Source of the DNA: Lysobacterales bacterium
GTDB taxonomy: Bacteria > Pseudomonadota > Gammaproteobacteria > Xanthomonadales > Rhodanobacteraceae
Assembly: GCA_014338185.1 (NCBI GenBank)
Contig: QUBV01000006.1
Span: forward strand, 16,490 to 80,489
Direction: 5' to 3'
DNA length: 64,000 bases
Shown here one piece after another: positions 8,261 to 18,863 of this stretch. The notes under the pieces are model-generated. The model was not told the DNA's origin. It saw nothing but the letters and a program-made list of their open reading frames with translations, and searched no databases. The translations under genes were made by a program, and so were the position numbers. Each line of letters begins with the position of its first letter. Within the stretch, counting starts at the first letter, position 1.

Positions 8261-9244
8261 ATGTCCGATTCCACCCCGACAGTCCCATCCACGCGCACGC
8301 AGGCGGCGCTGGCGTTCGTGTTCCCGGGCCAGGGCTCGCAGGCACTGGGCATGCTCGCCGAACTCGCACAACAGCATGCGGGCGTGCGCGAGACCTTCGC
8401 CGAAGCCTCGGCCGGCGCGGACGTCGACCTGTGGGCGCTGGCGCAGCAGGGTCCCGAGGCGACGCTCAACCGCACCGAGTTCACCCAGCCCGCGCTGCTG
8501 GCCGCGAGCATCGCGGTGTGGCGCGTATGGCACGCGCGTGGCGGCGCGATGCCAGCGCGGCTGGCCGGCCACAGCCTGGGCGAGTACAGCGCGCTGGTCG
8601 CGGCGCAGGCGCTGTCGCTGCACGACGCGGCGCGCCTCGTGCGCCTGCGCGGCCAGGCGATGCAGCAGGCCGTACCCGAGGGCAGCGGCGCGATGGCGGC
8701 AATCCTCGGCGCCGACGATGCGCTGGTCGAGGACGCCTGCCGCGAGGCCAGCGGCGCGCAGGTGGTGGTGCCCGCCAACTACAACTCGCCCGGCCAGATC
8801 GTGATCGGCGGCGAGCTCGGAGCGCTCGATGCCGCGCTGGCGCTGCTCGCCGAGCGTGGCGTGCGCAAGGCGGTCAAGCTCGCGGTGAGCGTGCCCTCAC
8901 ACACGCCGCTCATGCGCGAGGCCGCCGAGCGGCTCGCCGAGGCGATGGCGCACTGCCAGTGGCAGGAACCGCGCATCGCGGTGGTGCAGAACGTCGACGG
9001 CGCGGTGCACACGGGGGTGGCGGCGATCCGCGACGCACTGGTGCGCCAGCTGTACCTGCCGGTGCGCTGGAGCCAGTGCGTGCAGGCGCTCGCCGCTGCG
9101 GGCGCCACGCGCGTCGCCGAGTGCGGGCCGGGCAAGGTGCTCAGCGGCCTGGCCAAGCGCATCGACCGCAACCTGGACGCGCGTGCGCTTGGCACGCCGG
9201 CCGAACTGGACGCTGCGCTCGCGGCCTGGGCCGCGGACGCTTGA
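8261..9244 (+). CDS. fabD: malonyl-CoA:ACP transacylase
   Basis: 327 residues, slightly longer than E. coli FabD (309) because of a 15-residue polar N-terminal extension. FPGQGSQ is at 21-27 and the nucleophile motif GHSLGE at 103-108 has Ser105. SVPSHTPLM supplies the catalytic His. It loads malonyl groups on ACP. An AGGAG ribosome binding site precedes the ATG. The gene belongs to the fabH-fabD-fabG-acpP-fabF series. Confidence 0.95.
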   Translation: MSDSTPTVPSTRTQAALAFVFPGQGSQALGMLAELAQQHAGVRETFAEASAGADVDLWALAQQGPEATLNRTEFTQPALLAASIAVWRVWHARGGAMPARLAGHSLGEYSALVAAQALSLHDAARLVRLRGQAMQQAVPEGSGAMAAILGADDALVEDACREASGAQVVVPANYNSPGQIVIGGELGALDAALALLAERGVRKAVKLAVSVPSHTPLMREAAERLAEAMAHCQWQEPRIAVVQNVDGAVHTGVAAIRDALVRQLYLPVRWSQCVQALAAAGATRVAECGPGKVLSGLAKRIDRNLDARALGTPAELDAALAAWAADA

Positions 9245-9352
9245 CCGGCACCGCCGATCGGCTGCAGCCAGTGCCGCGCGCGGCTGCTGGTCAGGCACGG
9301 CGCCGCGCTATGCTGTGACGCTCCGTCGCGACCGCAACCAGAGGACATCCGC

Positions 9353-10096
9353 ATGAACACACCGCTGCAGGGCGAAATCGCCCTCGTCACCGGCGCCAGC
9401 CGCGGCATCGGCGCCGCGATCGCCGACGAACTGGCCGCGCGGGGTGCACGCGTGATCGGCACCGCGACCACCGCCGCGGGCGCACAGGCGATCGGCGAGC
9501 GCCTTGCGGCCCATGGCGGCGCCGGGCGCGCGCTCGACGTGACCGATGGCGCTGCGGTCGAGGCGCTCATCGAGGCGATCGGCAAGGAGTTCGGCGCGAT
9601 CGGCATCCTCGTCAACAATGCGGGCATCACCCGCGACCAGTTGCTCATGCGCATGAAGGACGAGGACTGGCAGGCGATCCTCGACACCAATCTCACCTCG
9701 GTGTACCGCACCAGCAAGGCCGTGATGCGCGGCATGATGAAGGCACGCAAGGGCCGCATCATCTCGATCGCCTCGGTGATCGGCCTCACCGGCAACCCGG
9801 GGCAGGCCAACTATGCGGCGGCCAAGGCCGGCATCATCGCCTTCTCCAAGTCGCTCGCGCGCGAGGTCGGCTCGCGCGGCATCACCGTCAACGTGGTGGC
9901 GCCCGGCTTCATCGACACCGACATGACACGCGCCTTGCCGCAGGCGCAGCGCGAGGCGCTGCTGGGCCAGATCGCGCTGGGACGGCTGGGCGAGGCGCGC
10001 GACATCGCCGAGGCGGTGGCGTTCCTGGCCTCACCCGCGGCCGGCTACATCACCGGCGAGACCCTGCACGTCAATGGCGGTATGTACATGGCGTGA
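9353..10096 (+). CDS. fabG: 3-oxoacyl-ACP reductase
   Basis: 247 residues, a classical short-chain dehydrogenase. The NADP-binding TGASRGIG is at 13-20, NNAG at 88-91, and the active site Ser141, Tyr154, Lys158 (YAAAK) is complete. The C-terminal Rossmann end [17 protein letters not shown] is typical of FabG. It reduces beta-ketoacyl-ACP to beta-hydroxyacyl-ACP. A TATGCT hexamer at 9309-9314 upstream is a possible -10 element, but it has no -35 partner. Confidence 0.95.
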   Translation: MNTPLQGEIALVTGASRGIGAAIADELAARGARVIGTATTAAGAQAIGERLAAHGGAGRALDVTDGAAVEALIEAIGKEFGAIGILVNNAGITRDQLLMRMKDEDWQAILDTNLTSVYRTSKAVMRGMMKARKGRIISIASVIGLTGNPGQANYAAAKAGIIAFSKSLAREVGSRGITVNVVAPGFIDTDMTRALPQAQREALLGQIALGRLGEARDIAEAVAFLASPAAGYITGETLHVNGGMYMA

Positions 10097-10256
10097 TCGC
10101 GCGTGGTTGGGCGATGATGCCGACCGTTCGGCTGCGCATGGCGGCCAAGTAGCGGCACCGCAAGGCTTCCACTACAATGCCGCGGCTTCGGGGGAGCGTT
10201 GTCGTGATTGCGGCAGGCCGCGCCTGAACGAATCCCATTGCGAGGAACAAAAACAC

Positions 10257-10496
10257 ATGAGCAGCATCGAAGAGCGCGTCAAGAAGATCGTGGTGGAGCA
10301 GCTTGGCGTGAAGGAAGACGAAGTGACGCCCAACGCATCGTTCGTCGACGACCTTGGCGCCGATTCGCTCGACACGGTCGAACTGGTGATGGCGCTCGAA
10401 GAGGAATTCGAATGCGAGATCCCGGACGAGGAAGCCGAGAAGATCACCACCGTGCAGCAGGCGATCGATTACGTGAAGGCCCACGTCAAGGCCTGA
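10257..10496 (+). CDS. acpP: acyl carrier protein
   Basis: 79 residues, highly acidic. Ser37 in [10 protein letters not shown] is the 4'-phosphopantetheine attachment site. The helical sequence [19 protein letters not shown] is the usual ACP start. The protein carries the growing acyl chain for all neighbouring Fab enzymes. A GAGGAAC ribosome binding site lies 10 bases upstream. TACAAT at 10173-10178 may be a -10 element for its own transcript, but no good -35 is present. Its codon choice and the terminator just downstream suit a highly expressed gene. Confidence 0.97.
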   Translation: MSSIEERVKKIVVEQLGVKEDEVTPNASFVDDLGADSLDTVELVMALEEEFECEIPDEEAEKITTVQQAIDYVKAHVKA

Positions 10497-10522
10497 GCGG
10501 GCGCCAGCGTCGTGCGGCAGAG

Positions 10523-10550
10523 CTGCGCCCTCGTGGCGCAGTTTTGTTTT
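10523..10550 (+). terminator. terminator between acpP and fabF
   Basis: Inverted repeat CTGCGCC (10523-10529) / GGCGCAG (10535-10541) with a 5-base loop, followed by TTTTGTTTT. It begins 27 bases after the acpP stop. It probably ends many acpP transcripts while letting some polymerases reach fabF. Confidence 0.75.
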
Positions 10551-10622
10551 GGTGGGGCTGAATCGCGCATCGCCGGCGGCGCGCGCGACCTGGCCCGGGT
10601 TGGACGAGTGCAGGGGTGAACC

Positions 10623-11858
<1,236 letters not shown>

Positions 11859-11973
11859 GCCGCGCTGGCGCCGTGCGCGGCGGTCTTCGCCGGGCACCGG
11901 CGGGCGACGCGGTGTGCGCACGCCCTGCATCATGTCGGCTACCTAGCGATGACAGGCCGCGCGGCACCGGACC

Positions 11974-13323
11974 ATGAACCTCCTCGTCCAGCACATCGAC
12001 GGCGCCCGTGACCTGCTGCCGCTGGCGGCGGCCGATCCCGTGCGCTATCCCGCGCTGCTGGAAAGCGCCGCGCGCGGTGGTGCGCGCGCGCGCTGCGACC
12101 TGTTGCTGCTGCATGCGGGCGAGCGGCTCGTGCTCGGCGCCGACGGCCGTCTCGACGACGGCACCGGCCAGGCGCTGGACGGCGGTTTCCTGGCCGCGCT
12201 CGACCGGCGTTGGGCCGCCACGCGCGGCGCCGCGGCGAGCGATGCGGCGCTGCCGTTCCATGGCGGCTGGCTGCTGTACCTGGGCTACGAACTGGCTGGC
12301 GAGCTCGAGCCGCGCCTGGCCCTGCCGGCACCGGCCGAGCCGTGGCTGCCCACCGCGCTGGCGCTGCGTTGTCCGGCGGCGCTCATCGTCGACCATGCGC
12401 GTGGCCGCACCACGCTGGTCGCCGAGCCCGATCGCGCCGACCTGCTTGATCTCATGCAGGCGGACCTGGCCGCGGCCCCGGACTGGAGCCCGCGCGCGGT
12501 GAGGCTGGCGCAGCTCGACGAGGAGCCGGCGCAGCGCTTCATCGAGGGCGTCGCGCGCGTGCAGGCGCACCTGCGCGCGGGCGACGTGTTCCAGGTCAAC
12601 CTGTCACGCGCCTGGCGTGGCCGCTGCGCGCAGGCGCTGGCCGCGGCCGACCTGCACGCGGCCCTGCGCCGTGCCAATCCCGCGCCCTTCGCGGGCCTGT
12701 TGCAGTTTGGCGATGCCGCGCTGGTGAGTTCCTCACCCGAGCGCCTGCTGCAGCTGCGCGACGGCCTCGCACAGACGCGGCCGATCGCGGGCACGCGGCC
12801 GCGGTTCGCGGGCGATGACGATGCTGCGCGCATCGCCGAACTGGTGGGCCATGCCAAGGAGCGGGCCGAACACGTGATGCTGATCGACCTCGAGCGCAAC
12901 GACCTCGGCCGCGTCTGCGTGCCGGGCAGCATCGAAGTCGACGAGTTCATGGCGGTGGAGAGCTACGCCCACGTCCACCACATCGTGTCCAACGTGCGCG
13001 GCCGCCTGCGCGCGGGCGTGACGCCGGGGCAGGCGATCGCGGCGCTGTTCCCGGGCGGCACGATCACCGGCTGCCCCAAGCTGCGCTGCATGCAGATCAT
13101 CGCCGCGCTCGAAGGCGGTGGGCGCGGCGCCTACACCGGCTCGCTCGGCTACCTCGACCGCAGCGGCGACCTCGACCTCAACATCCTGATCCGCACGCTC
13201 ACGCTGCGTGGCCGCGAGCTCGCGTTCCGCGCCGGCGCTGGCATCGTGGCCGACTCCGATGCGCAGCGCGAGCTGGAGGAAACCCGCGCCAAGGCGCGCG
13301 GCCTGCTGCGCGCGCTGCAGTGA
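11974..13323 (+). CDS. pabB: aminodeoxychorismate synthase component I
   Basis: 449 residues of the chorismate-binding family. The C-terminal catalytic region shows RPIAGTRPR (near 268), AKERAEHVMLIDLERNDLGR (near 290) and PGGTITGCPKLRCMQI (near 362). With a PabA glutaminase it turns chorismate into aminodeoxychorismate for folate synthesis. TrpE (anthranilate synthase) is the alternative; the TITGCPK form, the shorter length and the location downstream of fabF favour PabB. A pabC-like gene exists at 33972, well away from here. There is no pabA in the window. Confidence 0.82.
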   Translation: MNLLVQHIDGARDLLPLAAADPVRYPALLESAARGGARARCDLLLLHAGERLVLGADGRLDDGTGQALDGGFLAALDRRWAATRGAAASDAALPFHGGWLLYLGYELAGELEPRLALPAPAEPWLPTALALRCPAALIVDHARGRTTLVAEPDRADLLDLMQADLAAAPDWSPRAVRLAQLDEEPAQRFIEGVARVQAHLRAGDVFQVNLSRAWRGRCAQALAAADLHAALRRANPAPFAGLLQFGDAALVSSSPERLLQLRDGLAQTRPIAGTRPRFAGDDDAARIAELVGHAKERAEHVMLIDLERNDLGRVCVPGSIEVDEFMAVESYAHVHHIVSNVRGRLRAGVTPGQAIAALFPGGTITGCPKLRCMQIIAALEGGGRGAYTGSLGYLDRSGDLDLNILIRTLTLRGRELAFRAGAGIVADSDAQRELEETRAKARGLLRALQ

Positions 13324-13395
13324 CGGCGGTCCGGGTGCACGCCGCGCGTGGGGCCGTCCTTGGCCGGGCTCCGCGCCGGGGACGCGCGCGGACCT

Positions 13396-16300
13396 TCAAT
13401 CGAAGCCGTTGGCGAAGATCACGTCGGCGCCGGGGCCGAAGCACTGGGTGGGCACCGACGCGCGCTTCCACAGTCCGGTCGCGCCTTCCTGAACGATGTA
13501 GTCGACCTGGTACATGTCGTGCAGGTAGCCGGTGTCGGAGCGATCCTGCAGGCGATAGGCGTAGGGACGCGGGCGATAACGGCATGCCTGCGCGAGCGAG
13601 CTGTCATCGAAGCCGCCGATGAGTCCGCCCATGTCCAGGCCGCTGCTCCAGTAGCTGGTGTTCTGCGTTTCCTGGGTGATGCCGCTGGTGAACTCGTAGG
13701 CCGCGCCCGCGGTCACCTTGGCGATGAAGCCCGCGCTGAAGTCGAACTGCGCGCCCACGCGCGTGGAGCTGTCGAAGCTGGTGACGTTGCCGGTAAGCGA
13801 GCCGCTGGAATCGGACAGGTTCCACGAGTTGGTGGCGCTCGTGCCGATCGCGATGTCGGACCAGATGTCGCGCGTGGGCAGGTTGCCGTAGTTGGTGCAA
13901 GCGGCCCAGCTGTCGTTGGCACCGGGCATCGGCCAGTTGCCGCTGCCGTTCCACAGCAGGTCGCCGCGCACTTCGATGTCGGCGAACCTGCCCGCGGCGC
14001 GGTTCCAGACCAGCGCGCGGAACCAGCCGTCGTTGGCGACCGGATCGCACACCGCCTGCGGGTAGCCCGGCGGGTCGACATGCAGGTCGCCGAACACCTG
14101 GATCTCGGCCACGCGCAACGCGGCGTTGCCCGGATGCTGCAGGCGGATCCAGCGTGCCTGCAGCAGGGTGCCCGGCGCGGTCGGGCTGCGCGTCCAGATG
14201 TTCCAGCGGTCGTAGGACACCTCGTCGCCGGTTTCGGGCGCATAGGTGGTGACGCCGGCGCCGCCGGGCAGGCCGATCGGGCTCATCGGCGTGGTGGAGG
14301 CGTACACGCGAAAGCCCTGCAGGTCGATCGCATCGCCGGCGGCGGGGAACACGCGGATGTTGGCGATGCTGCGCACCTGGCCGAGGTCGATCTCGACGTA
14401 CGGCTGCGCCTGCGCCGCGGGTGCGCGTGCCTCGCTGCTGAACTTGCCGTCGGTCACCGCGGCGGCGTCGGTGTTGCCCAGCGCGACGTTGGTGGTGACC
14501 GGCCGGAACAGCGCCAGGCTGCTCCAGTCGCGGCTGAGCGGGACCCACTGCGCGGGTTTGTGGCCCAACGCCTGCACGCCGGCTGCGGGAATCGTCGTGT
14601 CCCAGTCCTGCGCGTCGCTGCCGATCAGGCTGCGGCTGCCGTCGACCTTGGCGCACATGCGCATCGAGCTGTTGGGATCGAGACCTTCGGCCGCGCGCGC
14701 CACGTCGTACTTGTAGCAGTCGAACGCGGTTTCCTCGTAGACGGTCAGCGCCTCGCCCTGGGTCTGCTGCTGGCCCTGGTCGACCGTGAGCGAGGTCTCG
14801 TTGCCGTGGATCGCGCCCTTGGCCGCCTGCCAGTTGTGGCCGGCCGTGATGCTGACCGACGCCTGCACCGTGAACGGCAGGCTGTCGGGCGTGCCGACCT
14901 CGATGCCGACATAGCCGGACACGTCGTTGGCGGTATAGCTGCCCGAGCGGGTTTCGGTGCTGGTGGTGCCGGTGACCGATTGGCCCCACGAGGACTGTTT
15001 GTCGGTGGCGTTCTGGGTGGCGGCGAAGTGGGGCGGCAGCCACACCACCTGGCGCATCTGCGGCTCGAACACCCGTGCACATTCGTTGCCGAGTGTGCCG
15101 TGCAGCGAGTCGCCGTCGAAATCCGGCGCGGCCAGATCCATCGCGGTCATGCTGTTGAAGGCATTGTTGATTTCCAGTGCATGGCTGCCGGCGAACGACT
15201 GCGGATCGCTCGGGTTGGTGAGGCGCCAGCGCGAACGCAGCACCTTGCCCGTGGTGTCGCGTGACACCGTCATCACGTCACCCACGCCGTCGCCGTTCAT
15301 GTCGCCGGCGGTGGCATTGACGAAGGACAGGTCCTGGTAGTTCTCGACGTTGTACTGGGCTTGGTAGGCGGGGTTGCCGATGTTGTAGCGCCACACCGAC
15401 CCGATGCCGCCGCTGTTGGCGCCGGCATTGATCGTGACCGTGGTCGAATAGTTGCGCGTGGTGTTGCCCGGGTAGTGCGCGGTCAGCGACACCGTGTAGT
15501 TGCCGTCGAGCGCGTACAGATGGTTGGGCGCGACTGCGTGTGAGATGCCGCTGTTGTCGCCGAAGTTCCAGTCGTACTGGATGGCGTCTCCCGTGCTGGT
15601 GTTGACCAGGCTGAGGTTGCGCCCGGTGGTCTGGAACGTGAAACCGGCGGCACGATCCACGGCCGGGTGCCAGGCCTGCACCAGCAAGCGGTCGCTGGGG
15701 TCGGAGCGGGCGAGGATGAGTTCGGCCTTGGGTGTCGCATCGATGTTGGCGATGACGGCCTCGAAGCTGGCGCGCCCGTTCTCGTTCTGCTGCTGCACCA
15801 GCCAGCTGGCATCGAACTCCTGGCTCGGGCTGCGCCGGTACAGGTCGAAGTCGACGATCGCGCCGCTGCTGTCGCGGCTGGTGGTGAAATGCACGAGGCG
15901 CTGCACGATGTAGTCGTAGCTGGTCTCCTGCAGCTGCACGTGCACCACCAGTTCGGCGGCGGCGGTGTCGACCAGGTCACCCGCATCGGCCTCGATCTTG
16001 AGGATGTTGTCGACCCCGATCGGGTCGAGGTAGGTGCCGACCGTGGTCGCGATCGACTTGCTGCCGATCGCTTCGTTGCCCGCGGCGATCGGCAAGGCCG
16101 GCGCGCTCGGCTGGAACTCGAGGATGTCGTAGACCAGTTGCCGGCCCTGGCCCGAGCCGACCTCGCTGACCACCGCGATCTGATCGCGCCCATCCAGCAG
16201 CAGGTCACCCGCGGCGAAGCCGACCGAACTGCCCACGGTGCCGGGGCGTTGCCAGAAGCCGGCACGCGCGTTGTCGCCCTGCGCGATACCGCCGTTGCCG

Positions 16301-16938
16301 TCGCCTTGCAGCACGTACACTTGCGCGTGATGGTTGCTGGTGCGCACCATCACGGCCAGTTGCTGGACACCGCCGGTGCTGCCGGAGAAGTCGCCCGCGA
16401 GCAGTTCGACCTGGCTGAACGGTTGCGACAGCAGCCAGGTGTCGATGAGGTTGGCCGCGGCCGGCTCGCCCCGTTGGTACACACCGAGCTTGAGGTTGCC
16501 ATCGGACATGCGGTAGGCGGCCACCAGTTCGTCACGGCCATCGCCATCGAGGTCGATCGCCAGCGCACGCTGCAGCTTGCCGCCGGCGAGGGCGGCCGGT
16601 TGCGGGTTGCGGTAGAGCTGCGTGTACGGCGGGGTTTCGCCGGCCGCGGCCGGGCGGTACTCGTCGATCACGTCCAGGCCCGGTGCCGCGATCAGGTGCA
16701 GCAGTTCCACGTCCTGCGCCATCGGCGCATGCACGCCGAAGGGCGAGGTGTCGCAATCGATCGGGCCCGGGTCACCGAGCACGAAGCGCGGCAGCGGTGC
16801 GGGCGCGGCGCTGCCGGCTGTCGCGCCCAGGCCGCTGGTCAGGCCTGCAAGCAGGCTGGCCAGCCACGCGAACGCGCGGAAACCGCGGTCCCGGCGGCGG
16901 GGTCCGGTGGTGGGTGCGAGTTGGGATCGGGGTGCCAT
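13396..16938 (-). CDS. large secreted mosaic protein with FG-GAP, PKD and discoidin-like domains
   Basis: 1180 residues; not assigned to a known family. An arginine-rich N-terminus and hydrophobic stretch (about 20-45, ending AGSAAPAP) look like a signal peptide. Residues 120-620 hold FG-GAP/VCBS-type calcium motifs (DLDGDGRDEL near 129, DMNGDGVGDV near 546, DFDGDS near 606) interrupted by a PKD domain (YDWNFGDN at 455-462, to about 505). Residues 655-735 are Ser/Thr-rich with alternating residues. 815-950 resembles an F5/8 type C (discoidin) carbohydrate-binding domain. A second Ser/Thr/Gly-rich strand segment lies at 1035-1100. The C-terminus ends DVIFANGFD. Few Cys are present. The ATG at 16938 was chosen because it puts the signal peptide first; the reading frame stays open much further upstream without similarity. 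It lies opposite to and inside the fab/mltG cluster, which suggests insertion by transfer. Function unknown; adhesion, glycan binding or pore formation are possibilities only. Confidence 0.8.
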   Translation of the reverse strand: MAPRSQLAPTTGPRRRDRGFRAFAWLASLLAGLTSGLGATAGSAAPAPLPRFVLGDPGPIDCDTSPFGVHAPMAQDVELLHLIAAPGLDVIDEYRPAAAGETPPYTQLYRNPQPAALAGGKLQRALAIDLDGDGRDELVAAYRMSDGNLKLGVYQRGEPAAANLIDTWLLSQPFSQVELLAGDFSGSTGGVQQLAVMVRTSNHHAQVYVLQGDGNGGIAQGDNARAGFWQRPGTVGSSVGFAAGDLLLDGRDQIAVVSEVGSGQGRQLVYDILEFQPSAPALPIAAGNEAIGSKSIATTVGTYLDPIGVDNILKIEADAGDLVDTAAAELVVHVQLQETSYDYIVQRLVHFTTSRDSSGAIVDFDLYRRSPSQEFDASWLVQQQNENGRASFEAVIANIDATPKAELILARSDPSDRLLVQAWHPAVDRAAGFTFQTTGRNLSLVNTSTGDAIQYDWNFGDNSGISHAVAPNHLYALDGNYTVSLTAHYPGNTTRNYSTTVTINAGANSGGIGSVWRYNIGNPAYQAQYNVENYQDLSFVNATAGDMNGDGVGDVMTVSRDTTGKVLRSRWRLTNPSDPQSFAGSHALEINNAFNSMTAMDLAAPDFDGDSLHGTLGNECARVFEPQMRQVVWLPPHFAATQNATDKQSSWGQSVTGTTSTETRSGSYTANDVSGYVGIEVGTPDSLPFTVQASVSITAGHNWQAAKGAIHGNETSLTVDQGQQQTQGEALTVYEETAFDCYKYDVARAAEGLDPNSSMRMCAKVDGSRSLIGSDAQDWDTTIPAAGVQALGHKPAQWVPLSRDWSSLALFRPVTTNVALGNTDAAAVTDGKFSSEARAPAAQAQPYVEIDLGQVRSIANIRVFPAAGDAIDLQGFRVYASTTPMSPIGLPGGAGVTTYAPETGDEVSYDRWNIWTRSPTAPGTLLQARWIRLQHPGNAALRVAEIQVFGDLHVDPPGYPQAVCDPVANDGWFRALVWNRAAGRFADIEVRGDLLWNGSGNWPMPGANDSWAACTNYGNLPTRDIWSDIAIGTSATNSWNLSDSSGSLTGNVTSFDSSTRVGAQFDFSAGFIAKVTAGAAYEFTSGITQETQNTSYWSSGLDMGGLIGGFDDSSLAQACRYRPRPYAYRLQDRSDTGYLHDMYQVDYIVQEGATGLWKRASVPTQCFGPGADVIFANGFD

Positions 16939-17172
16939 GACTGCGGTCTCGGTCTCTCGCCGGATCGGCGATGCCGATGTACGCGCAGGCTGGCGCGCCG
17001 GCGGATCATGGATCGCGCGGAGACCGGCACATGGGTCGGTGTGCCGGTCGGAGGGGCCGCGCCGACACCACACGCTGTCGCATGCCGCGGTCGGCACGGC
17101 GGGCGCCCGGCTCGCGTGCGTGGCACGATCCGGGTAGGCTGCACGGTTACGCCAGACCTCGCGCCGCTTCCG

Positions 17173-18231
17173 ATGCTCCAGCCCGTGTTCCCCACTCGCC
17201 TGCGCGGCCGTGCCGTGTGGCGCGGCCTGCTCGGCCTGCTGCTGCTGGCGCTGCTGCTCGCAGGTGCGTGGCTGTGGCGCGACTACCGGGGCTGGACCCA
17301 CGCGCCGCTGGCCGGACTGCCGGGGGCGGCGACGCTCGAGGTCGCGCGCGGTTCGGGGTATGCGCAGATCGTCGCGCAGTTGCATCATGCCGGCGTGCCG
17401 GCCGCCGGCGCGCGCGAGCGCCTGTACTGGCGCCTGCTCGGTCGCGAACTGGGCGTGGCCAACCGCCTGCACGCGGGTGAGTACGCGCTCACGCCCGGGC
17501 TGAGTCCGCGCGCACTGCTGCAGCGCATGGCCGCCGGGCAGGTGGTGCAGCACCATTTCACCATCGTCGACGGCTGGACCTTCCGCCAGCTGCGCGTCGC
17601 GCTGGCGGCCGAAGCCGGCCTCGTGCAGACGCTGCCCGGCGCCAGCGACGCCGACATCGCGCGGCGGCTGGACATCGACGGCGGCAAGCCTGAAGGCTGG
17701 TTCCTGCCCGAGACCTATGCCTGGGTCAAGGGCGAATCCGACTACGACGTGTTGCGTCGCGCCCATGCGGCGATGCGCGACGCACTGGCGCGGGCATGGG
17801 CCACGCGCAGCGCGCAGGTCAAGCTCGCCGATCCCTACCAGGTGCTCATCCTCGCCTCGATCATCGAAAAGGAAACCGGGCTGGGCAGCGAGCGTGCGCA
17901 GATCGCAGGCGTGTTCCTGCGCCGGCTCGCGCTCGACATGCGCCTGCAGACCGACCCGACCGTGATCTACGGCATGGGCGAACGCTACGACGGCAACATC
18001 CGCCGCCGCGACCTGGAAACCGACACGCCGTGGAACACCTACACGCGTGCGGGACTGCCGCCGACGCCGATTGCACTGCCGGGCCTGCCGGCGCTGCAGG
18101 CGGCGACCCACCCCGCGCCCGGCGACGAGTTGTACTTCGTCGCGCGCGGTGACGGCAGCCACGAGTTCTCGCCCACGCTCGACGCGCACAATCGCGCGGT
18201 GCGCAAGTACCAGTTGCGGCGCGAGCCATGA
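17173..18231 (+). CDS. mltG: endolytic murein transglycosylase MltG
   Basis: 352 residues. One N-terminal transmembrane helix (about 16-34) anchors it in the inner membrane. The YceG-like domain contains HAGEYAL near 100, EGWFLPETY near 174-182 and the catalytic Glu232 in ASIIEKETG, followed by [11 protein letters not shown]. It cleaves nascent peptidoglycan strands and ends glycan elongation. The stop overlaps tmk (ATGA). The ATG at 17173 gives a normal N-terminus; its upstream region (16939-17172) is shared with the divergent secreted-protein gene. Confidence 0.94.
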   Translation: MLQPVFPTRLRGRAVWRGLLGLLLLALLLAGAWLWRDYRGWTHAPLAGLPGAATLEVARGSGYAQIVAQLHHAGVPAAGARERLYWRLLGRELGVANRLHAGEYALTPGLSPRALLQRMAAGQVVQHHFTIVDGWTFRQLRVALAAEAGLVQTLPGASDADIARRLDIDGGKPEGWFLPETYAWVKGESDYDVLRRAHAAMRDALARAWATRSAQVKLADPYQVLILASIIEKETGLGSERAQIAGVFLRRLALDMRLQTDPTVIYGMGERYDGNIRRRDLETDTPWNTYTRAGLPPTPIALPGLPALQAATHPAPGDELYFVARGDGSHEFSPTLDAHNRAVRKYQLRREP

Positions 18232-18863
18232 GCGGGCGCTTCATCACCCTCGAAGGCGGCGAAGGCGCGGGCAAGAGCACGCTGCTGGCGCTGGTGCGCG
18301 AGCGCCTGGTCGCACGCGGCATCGAGGTGGTGGTGACGCGCGAGCCGGGCGGCACGCTGCTGGGCGAGGCGGTGCGCGCGCTGGTGCTCGATCCCGGGCA
18401 CCAGCGCATGTGCAGCGAGAGCGAACTGCTGCTGGTGTTTGCATCACGCGCGCAGCATGTGCGCGAGCGCATCGCGCCCGCGCTCGCGGCCGGGCACTGG
18501 GTGCTGTCGGACCGCTACACCGATGCGAGCTACGCCTACCAGGGCGGTGGTCGCGGCCAGCCGATCGAGCGCATCGCCGCGCTCGAGGCATGGGCCGCGC
18601 CGCTGCGCCCGGACCTGACCCTGCTGCTCGACCTGCCCGTGGCGCAGGGCATGGCACGGGCCGGCGCGCGCGGCGCAGCCGACCGCATCGAGGGCGAGGA
18701 CGCCGGGTTCTTCGAGCGCGTGCGCGCGGTCTATCGTGAACGCGCCGCGGCCGAGCCGGGCCGATTTCGCATCATCGATGCGAGCCAGCCGCTGGCGCGG
18801 GTGTGCGCGGCCGTGGCGGCGCAGGTCGATGCCTTCGTCGAACTGCACGAGGCCGGCGCATGA
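18228..18863 (+). CDS. tmk: thymidylate kinase
   Basis: 211 residues. The P-loop GGEGAGKST is at 10-18, the DR(Y) motif in [17 protein letters not shown] follows, and a LID region with Arg residues ([11 protein letters not shown]) is visible. It phosphorylates dTMP to dTDP. It overlaps mltG by 4 bases at its start and holB by 4 bases at its end, so mltG, tmk and holB form one translationally coupled unit. Confidence 0.96.
   Translation: MSGRFITLEGGEGAGKSTLLALVRERLVARGIEVVVTREPGGTLLGEAVRALVLDPGHQRMCSESELLLVFASRAQHVRERIAPALAAGHWVLSDRYTDASYAYQGGGRGQPIERIAALEAWAAPLRPDLTLLLDLPVAQGMARAGARGAADRIEGEDAGFFERVRAVYRERAAAEPGRFRIIDASQPLARVCAAVAAQVDAFVELHEAGA

Noticed and set aside
11974..13323. Anthranilate synthase component I (TrpE)
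   Set aside because: Shorter than TrpE, has the PabB-like TITGCPK form, and there is no trpG or trpD nearby; it remains a minor alternative.
15667..17172. An upstream extension of mltG by about 500 codons
   Set aside because: It runs antisense through the secreted-protein gene; MltG similarity starts at 17173 with its transmembrane helix.
16939..18189. An upstream extension of the secreted protein by about 417 codons
   Set aside because: It lies antisense to mltG and has no signal or domain; the signal peptide starts at 16938.
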